DNA from: Desulforapulum autotrophicum
GTDB lineage: Bacteria > Desulfobacterota > Desulfobacteria > Desulfobacterales > Desulfolunaceae
Direction of reading: 5' to 3'
Assembly: GCA_020723285.1 (NCBI GenBank)
Contig: DYJE01000016.1
Location: 1 to 64,000 of the forward strand
Length of the DNA: 64,000 bases
Part shown: positions 9,339 through 19,152 of the stretch, piece by piece
Layout of the letters: each line of letters opens with the position of its first letter
Numbering within the stretch: position 1 is the stretch's first letter
Position numbers and translations under genes: made by a program
The notes under the pieces: generated by a model
What the model was told of the DNA's origin: nothing
The model's input: the letters and a program-made list of their open reading frames with translations, nothing else
Database searches by the model: none

Positions 9339-10415
9339 TCAGGGCGTGGCCGTTGCAGGTTGAGGTGCTGACTGACCCCCCAACAAAGGCGCTCTGTAAT
9401 ATGGAGAAACCACGACCTCTCTTAAAATGGCGTCTTCGGTCAATCGGACCCCATGGTTTACCCGAAGGCGTCTGACGTATTCATTGATGTGAAACGTACC
9501 GATGCCATGCCCATAAAAGCGCTTTCCTCCCAGATACGTGGCATTTTCACCTTGAAACGCCCCACGGGCGATAAAGCTCCCGTTGTTCAGGTATACCCAG
9601 TCGCCCCTTTCGAGTCCCCGATCCGCAGGGTCGTTTAAAAGTTCACCCAGCCTGAAGCTCCGGATGGCTCCAAGGTTTTCAACGATTCTCGATCCTCCCA
9701 TCTGGAGAATGTTACCCCCATTTTGTATCACCAGATTATAATCAGCGTATTCCCGGTTGAAACGGGCATGGGCCGTGGTGGGTTCCGTCCGTTCAAGTCC
9801 ACGCAGCACACCGGAATACTGGACAAGACTTGCTGCGGTGTAGCATTCAAAGGCATACTGCCTTGCAGAACCCGCTGAAGTTAAATCCTGAGCTGCGGCG
9901 ACTGCCGTGACCGATGGATTGTTTCTGAGAAGACGGATTTCAATCCTTGGAACGGACCTGTTGGCACGCCATGCCGGATTCCGTGCGAGATGGGTCTGAA
10001 CATTCTCGTAAGCCGTGGCATTGGCGCTGTTGGATATGGGCATTTCACCCGCGTCGGAACGAAGGTGATATATCACCTCCCAATAACGGGGATTCATCCG
10101 AAGCCCCCGGCCTTCCATGTTTTTCTGAAAAATCCAGCCCGGATTCGCATCGCCCGTCTGAGCGGCACCTTCAGCGGAAGGACTCGGCGTCATCTGGACC
10201 CGATACTTTGAAACCGCCCGAATACCCTGCGGCGATCCGGCCCCTGTTTTCAATAAAATGCCAATAGCATGGTTTCCGATGCTTCTGTGCAGGCTGTCGA
10301 TATAGCGGATGTTGTTATGGAAAGGCTGGCCTTGACGTTCATTTGGAAGATGGGTGGTGGCATGACCGTTTTCCGATGTCATGCCATTACTTTTTTTTGA
10401 ATATACCCAAGCCAT
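9339..10415 (-). CDS. Tgl-type protein-glutamine gamma-glutamyltransferase with injection-cargo-like N-terminus
   Basis: The start chosen (ATG at 10415, MAWVYSK) follows an AGGAGG site; a longer frame would run into the fhs terminator. The product is 358 residues. The C-terminal half matches Bacillus Tgl transglutaminases: FECYTAA with Glu190-Cys191 (nucleophile), GDWVYLNN, and GENATYLGG with Glu290 followed by YGHGIG. Such enzymes crosslink Gln to Lys side chains. Residues 42-58 (SLHRSIGNHAIGILLKTG region) resemble the short IGNQAV-type motif near the N-terminus of many extracellular contractile injection system toxins. There is no signal peptide. I infer a protein-modifying effector or toxin, but no injection-system gene is in the window. 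The tail is Pro/Ala/Thr-rich. Confidence 0.65.
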   Translation of the reverse strand: MAWVYSKKSNGMTSENGHATTHLPNERQGQPFHNNIRYIDSLHRSIGNHAIGILLKTGAGSPQGIRAVSKYRVQMTPSPSAEGAAQTGDANPGWIFQKNMEGRGLRMNPRYWEVIYHLRSDAGEMPISNSANATAYENVQTHLARNPAWRANRSVPRIEIRLLRNNPSVTAVAAAQDLTSAGSARQYAFECYTAASLVQYSGVLRGLERTEPTTAHARFNREYADYNLVIQNGGNILQMGGSRIVENLGAIRSFRLGELLNDPADRGLERGDWVYLNNGSFIARGAFQGENATYLGGKRFYGHGIGTFHINEYVRRLRVNHGVRLTEDAILREVVVSPYYRAPLLGGQSAPQPATATP

Positions 10416-10429
10416 GGTTAACCTCCTAT

Positions 10430-10465
10430 AAAAAAAAGGCCGGAAGAAACGAATCTTCCGGCCTT
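10430..10465 (-). terminator. Intrinsic terminator of fhs
   Basis: A perfect 12-bp stem (10436-10447 with 10454-10465, 6-nt loop) is followed on the minus strand by a run of T residues. It lies just past the fhs stop and just before the ribosome site of the transglutaminase gene, so the latter should be transcribed separately or by readthrough. Confidence 0.85.
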
Positions 10466-10496
10466 GCATCATTCAAACATCACATGGGGGGTCAGA

Positions 10497-12272
10497 TTAG
10501 AACACACCCTGAACCTTACCGGTTTCCACATCAACGTCAACACGTCTGAACGCCGGGTTGGAAGCGGTTCCGGGCATAAGGCTGATGGTACCGGCCACGG
10601 GCACGATAAAGCCTGCACCTCTGTAGGTGAGGACTTCACGGACATGGAGTCTCCAGCCCTTGGGAACGCCTTTGAGCGCGGGGTTGTCGGACAGTGACAG
10701 ATGGGATTTAACCATGCAGAGTCCGAGTTTTGACAGTTCGGGATCAGCCTGGATTCTCTTGAGCTGACCTTGCGCTTCACCGGAGTAGTCCACTCCGTCC
10801 GCACCGTAGATTTCCGTGGCGATCTTGTTGATACGGTCTGCGATGGGCATGTCGAGTTCGTAGAGGAACTTGAAGTTCGGTTTCTCTTTACAGGCATCCA
10901 CAACGGCTTCGGCCAGCTCGATAGCTCCATCGCCGCCTTTGAGCCAGTGACGGGAAAGGGCCACTTTCGCGCCAGCCGCTTCGCAGACTTCACGGATCTT
11001 TTTGATTTCGTTGGGAGTGTCTGTGTAAAACTCGTTGATACAGACCACGGGGCTGATCCCGGCTTTCTTGACGTTGTTGATGTGGTGCAGCAGGTTACCG
11101 CAGCCTTTTTCGACCCATTCCACATTTTCACCTTTGTATTCATCGGGAATGGGTTTGCCGGGAACGGGAACGGGAGCGCCGCCGTGGCATTTGAGGGCGC
11201 GAACCGTTGCGACGACAACGGCCGCATCGGGAACGAGACCGCTGTAACGGCATTTGAGGTTCCAGAATTTTTCGAAACCGATGTCCGCGCCGAAACCGGA
11301 TTCGGTGACGTGGTATTCGGAAAGTTTGAGGCCCACCTGATCGGCGATGATGGAGCTCTGACCGATGGCGATATTGGCGAAAGGCCCGGCGTGAACGAGG
11401 ACGGGCTGGCCTTCGATGGTCTGCATCAGGTTGGGATTGAGGGCGTCAACCATCCACGCGGTCATGGCACCGGCGACTTCAAGGTCTTCCGTGGTCACGG
11501 GGCGGCCTTGTTTGTCGTATCCCACAACGATCTTGCCCATTCTTTCGCGCATGTCTTTAAGTGACGTCGCGACAGAAAGAATGGCCATGACTTCGGAGGA
11601 AACGGCAATGGCGAATTTGGATTTCATCATGAAACCATCGCGTTTGCCGTTCACACCGTCGATACCGATGATGATGTTTCGCAAGGACTGGCAGGCGAAG
11701 TCGATGATAAAGCCCATTTCCACGTTGGTGGGATCGATGTCGAGACGACGCATTTTGGTAAGGCGTGCAAGCTGCTCGTCATTGTAGTTCCGTTCATGCT
11801 GCATACGGGACGTCAGGGCCACCATCGCCAGGTTGTGAGCGTTCATGATCGCGTTGATATCACCGGTAAAACCCAATGAAAACTGTGTCAGGGGAATGCA
11901 CTGAGCGAGACCGCCGCCGGCTGCTGAACCCTTGATGTTCATGGTCGGACCGCCGGAAGGCTGACGAATGGCCGCAGATACCTTCTTACCGATTTTTCCA
12001 AGACCTTCAACAAGACCCATGGTTGATGTTGATTTGCCTTCGCCTAAGGGTGTGGGGGTAATGGCGGTGACGTCGACGTATTTTCCCTGGGGTCTGTCTT
12101 TGAGACGGTCGAGCACGGCCCTGTAATCGATTTTACCGAAATAGTGGCCCTGGGGAAGAAGCTCTTTCTTGTCGAGCCCGAAAATCTCTCCGATTTCGTA
12201 AACGGTTTTCATGGTTTTTTCTGAGTCCTGAGCAATTTCCCAGTCCGCATGTTTGGTCGGATCTAATGCCAT
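10497..12272 (-). CDS. fhs: Formate-tetrahydrofolate ligase
   Basis: The product (591 residues from [14 protein letters not shown]) catalyses formate + THF + ATP to 10-formyl-THF, the first THF step of the Wood-Ljungdahl methyl branch; oxidising organisms run it in reverse to gain ATP. The P-loop is [10 protein letters not shown], followed by conserved [20 protein letters not shown]-like and FTGD blocks; the C-terminus carries [15 protein letters not shown] chose ATG 12272 because an AAGGGG site precedes it and family N-termini begin here; the upstream 35 codons are non-homologous. It is divergent from acsD, separated by 845 nt. No sign of decay. Confidence 0.95.
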   Translation of the reverse strand: MALDPTKHADWEIAQDSEKTMKTVYEIGEIFGLDKKELLPQGHYFGKIDYRAVLDRLKDRPQGKYVDVTAITPTPLGEGKSTSTMGLVEGLGKIGKKVSAAIRQPSGGPTMNIKGSAAGGGLAQCIPLTQFSLGFTGDINAIMNAHNLAMVALTSRMQHERNYNDEQLARLTKMRRLDIDPTNVEMGFIIDFACQSLRNIIIGIDGVNGKRDGFMMKSKFAIAVSSEVMAILSVATSLKDMRERMGKIVVGYDKQGRPVTTEDLEVAGAMTAWMVDALNPNLMQTIEGQPVLVHAGPFANIAIGQSSIIADQVGLKLSEYHVTESGFGADIGFEKFWNLKCRYSGLVPDAAVVVATVRALKCHGGAPVPVPGKPIPDEYKGENVEWVEKGCGNLLHHINNVKKAGISPVVCINEFYTDTPNEIKKIREVCEAAGAKVALSRHWLKGGDGAIELAEAVVDACKEKPNFKFLYELDMPIADRINKIATEIYGADGVDYSGEAQGQLKRIQADPELSKLGLCMVKSHLSLSDNPALKGVPKGWRLHVREVLTYRGAGFIVPVAGTISLMPGTASNPAFRRVDVDVETGKVQGVF

Positions 12273-13117
12273 AAATATACCCCTTTCGTGTGTTGGCCTG
12301 CATCGCTCTGCATGGCCGTCGATGAAGTTAAACCCGTTCGTCACCTTCTTGAAAGACAGTTTTAAGGGTTCGAACAAAAACCACAGAACAATTTATTATC
12401 AATCGGAAAAAGACTGTTTTCCGACCCATGATCATTTCATCATTAAGTTAATTTAAGAAAATCGACCGGTGAAAGATAAAGGCCAGATATCGATGGAAAA
12501 CGACAATCCGGACTCACTAAATCTTTCGTGCACCAGTCATACTTTCGTAAACACTGTTTGACGCAAACAATTAAACGAAAATAAAAATATAAATAAATAA
12601 TTTTTGAGAACAAATAACAGGGAAAACATATTTATCAGTATACGAGAGCGGATCATGTCCTAAAGAATCAAGGCAGTCAAGTATTTTTTTATCAAAAAAA
12701 ACGCGCTTGTTATTTCTATTCTTCGTTCACAGGAGCCCATCGGACAATGGTTGTTTTTTCGCGAACAGGATTCGTAAAAAATCGCTATAGACAGAATCGC
12801 TCAGCCGCAGTGTTCCTCCCTTTCACATATTTGAATCTTGATAAGCTTTTATCATTGACAGCTTTAAACCCTCTTGTTAGGTACATTCTTTAAAATATTA
12901 AATGTAACGTTGTTTATATATCGCTCGAATAAAAAAAATTAAAAAAAAATCATATAATTCCTTTATCTTGGCTTAGGAAAGGGAAAAGCTGCAACCTTTG
13001 AATGTTACACTGGTCCGGGTGATACGGATCAGGTTCGTTTTAAATTTTCAGTTTGCACCATGCTGAAAAAATAACAACCTTAAACCACATTTAATTGTTA
13101 ACAATAAGGAGGTAACA
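12273..13117. other. Long divergent regulatory region between fhs and acsD
   Basis: This 845-nt AT-rich region should hold promoters for fhs (leftward) and the acs operon (rightward). A consensus-like -35 hexamer TTGACA lies at 12855-12860, but no good -10 box sits at the right distance. Near acsD there are two inverted repeats, 13010-13032 and 13045-13069. I see no open frame with a ribosome site, so much of the region may be untranslated leader or operator DNA. Confidence 0.45.
13010..13069 (+). promoter_or_regulatory. Possible structured leader of the acs operon
   Basis: A stem of 8 bp (CTGGTCCG 13010-13017 with CGGATCAG 13025-13032, one G-U pair, 7-nt loop) is followed by a 7-bp stem (TTTTCAG 13045-13051 with CTGAAAA 13063-13069). 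They lie 50-110 nt before the acsD start. Neither has a terminal T-run. Parts resemble TPP-riboswitch words, but the order and orientation do not fit, so no known riboswitch is claimed. Confidence 0.3.
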
Positions 13118-14674
13118 TTGGGTTTCGAAATCAAGAAAGAATCCTATGCTGGCAGCATCAAGGAGATCACCATTGGTAAAGGCGCGAAGGCGATTACCGT
13201 GGGTGGAGAGGCCTGCTATCCTTTCTACCAGTTCGAGGGTAAAATGCCCAACAAACCCAGAATCGCCATGGAAGTCTGGGACATTGAACCCGAAGACTGG
13301 CCCCAGGCCGCTTTGGCTCCTTTCAAAGACGTGGTTTCCGATCCGGCCGCCTGGGCCAAGAAATGTGTCGCTGATTACGGTGCTGAAATGATCGTTCTTC
13401 AGCTCAAAAGCACAGACCCTAACGACAAGGATGCAAAGCCCGCCGACGCGGCCGCCACTGTAAAAAAAGTTCTTGCGGCCATCGACGTGCCCCTCATCGT
13501 CTGGGGTTGCGGCAATCCTGCCAAAGATGAAGAAGTGCTGAAAGTGATTTCCCAGGAATGCGAAGGACAGAACCTGACCCTGGGACCCGTGGAAGACGCC
13601 AACCACAAAGGGATCGGCGCATCCGCCATGGGCTACGGACACACTGTCATCTCATCCTCACCCATTGACGTCAACCTGGCGAAACAGGTAAACATCCTTC
13701 TTGAAAACCTGGGCATGCCCATGAACCGCGTCATCGTCGACCCCACCACCGGCGGTCTCGGCTATGGCCTCGAATACACATATTCCGTTATGGAACGTTT
13801 GAGAATGGCGGCTCTTGCTCAGGGCGACGACAAACTCCAGTTCCCCATCATCAACAACCTGGGTAACGAAATCTGGAAATGCAAGGAAGCGAAACTGACG
13901 GTGGAAGACGCTCCCCTCCTGGGAGATCCCGAAAAACGCGGCATCCTTCTCGAAGCCGTGGGTGCTGTTTCTTATCTGATTTCCGGTTCGAACATCCTGA
14001 TCATGCGTCATCCCGAGTCCATCCGTCTGGTGAAATCGTTCATCGATCTGATCGCTGTGGGCGGTTCCGCCATGAGCGTGGCTCCTATCGCCAAACGGCT
14101 TGACGATGTGGACATCGACTTCGCCAAGCTGGCTCCCAAAGCCGATCTGACCATCGAAGAAGAAAAAGCCAAAGCGGCTCCGAAAGCCGAAGCGCCGAAA
14201 GCCGAAGCGCCCAAAGCCGCAGCCCCGGCACCCAAAGCTGAAGCTCCCAAAGCAGCCGCCCCCGCGCCTGCCGCAGCTCCGGCTCCTGAAGCCCCGGCTC
14301 CCGCAGCTGCACCTGCAGCGCCCGCAGCTCCGGCCATCGATCCGGCCGTTGCCGCCGCCGCATTGAAAGCCCAGGCCGAAGCAGAAGCCAAAGCCAAGGC
14401 CGATGCGGAAGCCAAAGCCAAGGCAGCTGCCGAAGCCAAAGCCAAAGCCGATGCAGAAGCAGCCGCCAAAGCTGAAGCCGATGCAGCTGCCGCTGAAAGA
14501 GCGAAACGCGAAGCCGAAGAAGCTGAGATCCGTGCCAAACGCGCGGCTCACCGTGATGAAATGACCGCCAATCGCGTGAAGAAGGACATCACCTTCACAG
14601 CAGCGGCAGAGCAGAAAACCGTACACGACAAGATGCTTGATAAACTGGTGTTCATTCATAAAAAAGCATCCTGA
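13118..14674 (+). CDS. acsD: Corrinoid/iron-sulfur protein small (delta) subunit of CODH/ACS, with long Ala/Lys/Pro tail
   Basis: The start is TTG at 13118, fixed by an AAGGAGGT site 4 nt upstream. Residues 1 to about 345 match the CFeSP small subunit: a TIM-barrel protein that pairs with AcsC and carries the corrinoid methyl group between methyl-THF and acetyl-CoA synthase. Conserved blocks include GGEACYPFYQFEG, VDPTTGGLGYGLEYTYSVMER and SGSNILIMRHPES. From about residue 345 to 490 the chain becomes a low-complexity Ala-Lys-Glu-Pro stretch, first PKAEAPKA-like repeats, then a predicted helical AEAKAKA part. It ends in a short charged segment. The total of 518 residues is well above the family's usual length (about 320). 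First gene of the acs operon. Confidence 0.92.
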   Translation: MGFEIKKESYAGSIKEITIGKGAKAITVGGEACYPFYQFEGKMPNKPRIAMEVWDIEPEDWPQAALAPFKDVVSDPAAWAKKCVADYGAEMIVLQLKSTDPNDKDAKPADAAATVKKVLAAIDVPLIVWGCGNPAKDEEVLKVISQECEGQNLTLGPVEDANHKGIGASAMGYGHTVISSSPIDVNLAKQVNILLENLGMPMNRVIVDPTTGGLGYGLEYTYSVMERLRMAALAQGDDKLQFPIINNLGNEIWKCKEAKLTVEDAPLLGDPEKRGILLEAVGAVSYLISGSNILIMRHPESIRLVKSFIDLIAVGGSAMSVAPIAKRLDDVDIDFAKLAPKADLTIEEEKAKAAPKAEAPKAEAPKAAAPAPKAEAPKAAAPAPAAAPAPEAPAPAAAPAAPAAPAIDPAVAAAALKAQAEAEAKAKADAEAKAKAAAEAKAKADAEAAAKAEADAAAAERAKREAEEAEIRAKRAAHRDEMTANRVKKDITFTAAAEQKTVHDKMLDKLVFIHKKAS

Positions 14675-14775
14675 CAACGTACGCTGTTTTTACCATGGAA
14701 TGTTGTCCGCATCATTAATAATAAATTTATACGGACACAAAGCCATAATCCATACAATATGAGGAGGAACCTCTA

Positions 14776-16803
14776 ATGGCAGAAGATAAAATAGTGAAAG
14801 CGGAAAAAGAAATCAAACTTGCCGATCCGCTTGAAGCTTCTATTGAAACATCGACTCAGCTGATGATTAAAAGAGCCCAGCAGCTGAAGATTGATACGGT
14901 TTTTGACCGTGCTGTTGACATGAAACCCTGTAACATTGGTCTTCAGGGCATTTGCTGTAAAAACTGCGCCATGGGCCCCTGCCGCCTGCCCCTTCCCAAA
15001 GGTGGCATTGTCGGAGAAGACACACGTAAAGGGCTTTGCGGAGCCACCCCCAACACCATCGCAGCAAGAAACTTTGCCCGCATGGTCGCCGCCGGTGCGG
15101 CAGCCCACTCCGACCATGGTAGAAGCGTGGCCGAAGTTTTCCTTTCCGTAGCCCGTAAGGAAACCACCGATTACAAAATTAAAGATTACCAGAAACTCAT
15201 CTCTATCGCACCCCACCTGGGAGTCGCCACCACCGTTGAAGTGGACGGTGAAGTAAAAGACCGAGACATCGATGAAATCGCTCTGGAAGTTGCTGAAAAT
15301 GCTCTAAAAGAATGGGGCAAGCCTGAAGGCGAGCTGATGTATCTCAAGAGAGCCCCAAAACCTCTCTACGACAAATGGAAGAAAATGGGCGTTCTTCCCA
15401 GAAACATCGACCGCGAAGTCGTGGACATCATGCACCGGACCCACATGGGTGTCGATCAGGACTACAAAAACATCATCAAACAATGCTCCAGAGCATCTCT
15501 TGCGGACGGCTGGGGCGGTGCCATGCTGGCCACCGATCTTCAGGACGTTATGTTCGGAACGCCTACTCCGCTACAGTCCGAAATCAACATGGGCATCATG
15601 AAGCAGGACCATGTCAACATTATCGTCCACGGCCATGAACCCGTCCTTTCCGAAATGATCGTTGCGGCATCCCAGTCCAAAGAACTTATAGACTATGCGG
15701 CCACCAAAGGCGCGAAAGGCATCCAGCTCGGCGGTATCTGTTGTACGGCTAATGAAATTCTACAGCGCCACGGAATTCCACCAGCAGGAACTTTCCTCCA
15801 GCAGGAGCTTGCAATCATTACCGGTGCCTGCGATGCCATGGTCGTTGATGTTCAGTGCGTTTTCCAGAACCTTGCCAACGTGGCGAAATGCTTCCACACT
15901 ATGCTGATCACGACCCATCCCATGGCCAAAATGGAACAGGACAATGTCATTCACATCGAATTTGACGAACATCACGCCATGGAAGACGCCACCCGCATCG
16001 TTAAAATGGCCATCGACAATTTCCAGAACCGCAAGGCGGACGTCATCATTCCTCCGCAGAAAGAAACACAGGTTGTGGGCTTCAGTGTCGAATCCATTGA
16101 ATACCATCTTGGCGGATCATTCAGGGGAACCTACTACACCCTGAACGACAACATCATCAACGGCCGCATCCGAGGACTTGCCGGTGTGGTCGGCTGCAAC
16201 AACGCCAGAACCAAGCACAACCATGAACACATCACCATCATCAAAGAACTCATTAAAAATGACGTTCTCGTTCTGACAACAGGTTGCAGCGCCCTGGCTG
16301 CCGGTATCCACGGCCTGCTCCAGCCTGAAACAGCCGCCGTTTACTGCGGACCGGGTCTTGCGGAAGTCTGTGAAGTCGTGGGTATCCCCCCTGTCCTTCA
16401 TCTGGGCTCCTGCGTGGACAACAGCCGTATTCTCCTTGCCGCAACGGAAGTCATCAAAGCTGGAGGTCTCGGAAAAGACCTCTGCGACATACCCGCAGCA
16501 GGGAGTGCGCCTGAATGGATGAGTGAAAAAGCCATCGCCATCGGCCAGTACTTCGTGACCTCCGGTGTTTATACGGTATTCGGTTACCATATGCCACTTG
16601 ACGGTGCCCCGGTTCTCAAAAACTACCTTTACAACGAAATGGAAAAAATCTACGGCGGCAAATGGGACTGCGAACCCGATCCCATCAAACACGCCCACAA
16701 GATGATCGCCCATATCGACAAAAAACGTAAAGAACTCGGCATCGACAAGGCAAGAGAACGTGTTCTCATGGATATGGCTGACCGTCAGGCGCTTGGACTG
16801 TAA
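14776..16803 (+). CDS. acsA: CO dehydrogenase catalytic subunit of CODH/ACS
   Basis: This 675-residue nickel-iron-sulfur enzyme interconverts CO2 and CO and passes CO by an internal channel to AcsB. The N-terminal Cys set typical of clusters D and B is present: C52 and C60, then C61-x2-C64-x4-C69 and C88. C-cluster residues are represented by HGHEPVLSEM and by later conserved Cys in QLGGICCTANE, VVGCNNART, TTGCSALAAG and LGSCVDNSR. An AGGAGGA site precedes ATG 14776. Its length matches the acetogen-type AcsA. It lies 101 nt after acsD and 38 nt before acsB, in the same operon. Confidence 0.95.
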   Translation: MAEDKIVKAEKEIKLADPLEASIETSTQLMIKRAQQLKIDTVFDRAVDMKPCNIGLQGICCKNCAMGPCRLPLPKGGIVGEDTRKGLCGATPNTIAARNFARMVAAGAAAHSDHGRSVAEVFLSVARKETTDYKIKDYQKLISIAPHLGVATTVEVDGEVKDRDIDEIALEVAENALKEWGKPEGELMYLKRAPKPLYDKWKKMGVLPRNIDREVVDIMHRTHMGVDQDYKNIIKQCSRASLADGWGGAMLATDLQDVMFGTPTPLQSEINMGIMKQDHVNIIVHGHEPVLSEMIVAASQSKELIDYAATKGAKGIQLGGICCTANEILQRHGIPPAGTFLQQELAIITGACDAMVVDVQCVFQNLANVAKCFHTMLITTHPMAKMEQDNVIHIEFDEHHAMEDATRIVKMAIDNFQNRKADVIIPPQKETQVVGFSVESIEYHLGGSFRGTYYTLNDNIINGRIRGLAGVVGCNNARTKHNHEHITIIKELIKNDVLVLTTGCSALAAGIHGLLQPETAAVYCGPGLAEVCEVVGIPPVLHLGSCVDNSRILLAATEVIKAGGLGKDLCDIPAAGSAPEWMSEKAIAIGQYFVTSGVYTVFGYHMPLDGAPVLKNYLYNEMEKIYGGKWDCEPDPIKHAHKMIAHIDKKRKELGIDKARERVLMDMADRQALGL

Positions 16804-16841
16804 CAAAAATTTAGAATAAATCCTCAACGAAGGAGGAAACA

Positions 16842-19055
16842 ATGTCAAAATTAGTCGCATTTGCCGCCATTCAGGGTGGATATAAAGTCGTATCAACAGT
16901 GGAAGGTGAACTTCAGCGCGCCCTTGAAACTTACAGCGCGGACACTAAAATCGGTTTTCCGAACACTGCTTATTATCTCCCGGTCATCTATTCCCTTCTG
17001 GGAATGAAAGTGGAAAAACTGGAAGACCTTCTGAAACCTATGGCTTTTGCACGGAAGCTTCTGCCTCCGCACATCAAAAGCAAAAATCATCTTCCCTACC
17101 TCGGGCCCCTTCTGGACGCAGGTATGGCCGCCATTTTCTCATACGAGATCAAGGAAGCCTTACGCATCCTTCGTGAACCGGACTTCTACATTCCCGAAGA
17201 AGATCCGGACATCGAAGCCGGTAAAATCTGGGTCGGCCCTGCTGACGACATCATTCTGCGTAAACGCGGCGTTGAATTCGTCGACGGCTCGGCCCCCGGG
17301 TTCGCCGCCATCGTCGGTGCCGCTCCCAACGCGGACATCGCCAAGGACATCGTGGAAGACTACCAGAAGAAAAACCTTTACATCTTCTGCGCTGCAAACC
17401 ACAACAACACCTCCGTGATTCAGCAGCTCATATCCAAAGGTGTTCAGATCGGCTGGAACACCCGTATCGTGCCTTTCGGTCCGGACATCTCCTCCGCCGT
17501 CTTCGCCCTCGGCTTCGCCAACAGAGCGGCCATGGCTTTCGGTGGCGTTCAGCCCGGCGATTACAAAAAGATGCTGATGTACAACAAAGACCGTATCTTT
17601 GCCTTCGTCAACGCCCTCGGCGATATCGGAACCGAATGGGGCGTGGCCGCTGCCGGCTGCGTCAACTGGGGTTTCCCCACTCTGGCCGACACGGACATCC
17701 CGGAAATTCTTCCCACGGGTATCTGTACTTACGAACATGTGGTGGCCAACGTCGCTCACAGCGAAATCTGCCAGCGTTCCGTCGAAGTCCGCGGTCTTAA
17801 AGTATCCGTGGCCAACATCGACATCCCCATGGCATTCGGTCCGGCCTACGAAGGTGAACGTGTTCGCGGCGCTGACCTCCACAGCCAGATGGGCGGTGGA
17901 AAGACCCAGTGCACCGAGCTGGTGAAAATGGCTGAAATGAACGAAATCGAAGACGGAAAAGTCACTGTCGTGGGCAAAGACATCGCCGATCTCAAAGAAG
18001 GCGACAGCCTGCCCCTGGGTATCTATATCCAGATCGCCGGCCGTGAATTCCAGAGTGATTTCGAACCCATCATGGAACGTCAGGTTCATCACCTGATCAA
18101 CTACATCCAGGGCATCATGCACATCGGCCAGAGAGACATTTCCTGGGTCCGCGTGAGCAAGGCCGCCGTTGAAAAAGGCTTCAGCCTGAAACATCTGGGC
18201 GTTGTTCTCCATGCGAAATTCCATCAGGATTTCACCAAAATCGTGGACAAGGTCCAGGTCACCCTGTACACCAACAAGGAAGACGTGGACAAGCTCACCG
18301 AACGTGCAAGAGCCGAATACAAGATGAGAGACGAACGTGTGGACAAGATGACCGACGAAGACGTGGAAATCTTCTACTCATGCAGTCTCTGCCAGAGCTT
18401 CGCCCCCAACCATGTCTGCTCCGTCAGCCCTGAAAGAACAGGCCTCTGCGGCGCTTACAACTGGATGGACTGCAAAGCGGCCTACGAAATCAACCCCACC
18501 GGACCCAACCAGCCCATTGAAAAAGGCGAATGCCTCGATCCCAAGCTGGGTCAGTGGAAAGGCGTCAACGATTTCGTTTACAAAGCGTCACGCGGCGCGG
18601 TCACACACTACAACTTCTACTCCATGGTTCATGACCCCATGACCACCTGCGGCTGCTGCGAATGCATCGCCGCCATGCTCCCCGCATGCAACGGCGTCAT
18701 GACGGTCAACCGTGACTACGCGGGCGACACTCCCTGCGGTATGAAGTTCACCACCCTTGCCGGAGTCATGGGCGGCGGTGCTTCTTCTCCCGGCTTTGTC
18801 GGTCACTCCAAATACAATGTCACCCAGAAAAAGTTCATCAAGGGTGACGGTGGTCTCCTCCGTATGGTCTGGATGCCGAAAATGCTGAAAGAAGAGATCA
18901 AGGACCGCCTTGTGAAATTCGGTCAGGAAAACGGCTACCCCGATTTCTACGACATGATCGCCGATGAAACCGTGGGCGTCACCGAGGAAGCTGTCATGGC
19001 TCACCTCCAGGCCAAAGGTCACCCCGCTCTGACCATGGAACCTCTGGTCGGCTAA
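16842..19055 (+). CDS. acsB: CO-methylating acetyl-CoA synthase
   Basis: This 737-residue subunit joins CO, a methyl group from the corrinoid protein and CoA (or splits acetyl-CoA) at cluster A. The cluster A ligands are all visible: the [4Fe-4S] Cys C514, C517, C526 and C536 (CSLC...HVC...GLCGAYNW) and the distal nickel site C603-G-C605. N-terminal residues correspond to the CODH-binding domain of the bacterial enzyme, absent from archaeal CdhC. A GGAGGAAAC site precedes ATG 16842. The gene is tightly linked to acsA. A strong hairpin lies directly after the stop, before acsC. Confidence 0.95.
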   Translation: MSKLVAFAAIQGGYKVVSTVEGELQRALETYSADTKIGFPNTAYYLPVIYSLLGMKVEKLEDLLKPMAFARKLLPPHIKSKNHLPYLGPLLDAGMAAIFSYEIKEALRILREPDFYIPEEDPDIEAGKIWVGPADDIILRKRGVEFVDGSAPGFAAIVGAAPNADIAKDIVEDYQKKNLYIFCAANHNNTSVIQQLISKGVQIGWNTRIVPFGPDISSAVFALGFANRAAMAFGGVQPGDYKKMLMYNKDRIFAFVNALGDIGTEWGVAAAGCVNWGFPTLADTDIPEILPTGICTYEHVVANVAHSEICQRSVEVRGLKVSVANIDIPMAFGPAYEGERVRGADLHSQMGGGKTQCTELVKMAEMNEIEDGKVTVVGKDIADLKEGDSLPLGIYIQIAGREFQSDFEPIMERQVHHLINYIQGIMHIGQRDISWVRVSKAAVEKGFSLKHLGVVLHAKFHQDFTKIVDKVQVTLYTNKEDVDKLTERARAEYKMRDERVDKMTDEDVEIFYSCSLCQSFAPNHVCSVSPERTGLCGAYNWMDCKAAYEINPTGPNQPIEKGECLDPKLGQWKGVNDFVYKASRGAVTHYNFYSMVHDPMTTCGCCECIAAMLPACNGVMTVNRDYAGDTPCGMKFTTLAGVMGGGASSPGFVGHSKYNVTQKKFIKGDGGLLRMVWMPKMLKEEIKDRLVKFGQENGYPDFYDMIADETVGVTEEAVMAHLQAKGHPALTMEPLVG

Positions 19056-19064
19056 CATGAGCAC

Positions 19065-19100
19065 ATTGAAACCGGGTGTCATTAACCACCCGGTTTCAAT
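19065..19100 (+). promoter_or_regulatory. Intercistronic 14-bp hairpin between acsB and acsC
   Basis: A perfect 14-bp stem (19065-19078 with 19087-19100) closes an 8-nt loop. No T-run follows at once, so full termination is unlikely. It could cap the 3' end of a processed acsAB message or attenuate transcription into acsC. Confidence 0.6.
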
Positions 19101-19152
19101 ACGATAACTTTATTTCCAGGCAGATCCTGCCTGGAGTCATAAGGAGACAAAA

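Noticed and set aside
10416-10472. Longer N-terminus for the transglutaminase gene
   Set aside because: The extension translates the fhs terminator hairpin, and a strong AGGAGG site fits the ATG at 10415.
12273-12377. Longer N-terminus for fhs
   Set aside because: The added 35 codons have no family similarity, and a ribosome site lies just before the ATG at 12272.
12985-13040. TPP or cobalamin riboswitch before acsD
   Set aside because: Only isolated words resemble the THI box and they are in the wrong order; the B12-box is absent.
13658-14677. Long minus-strand frames opposite acsD (Gly/Phe/Cys-rich)
   Set aside because: They mirror the Ala/Lys-rich low-complexity tail of acsD, whose GC-rich codons leave the opposite frames open.
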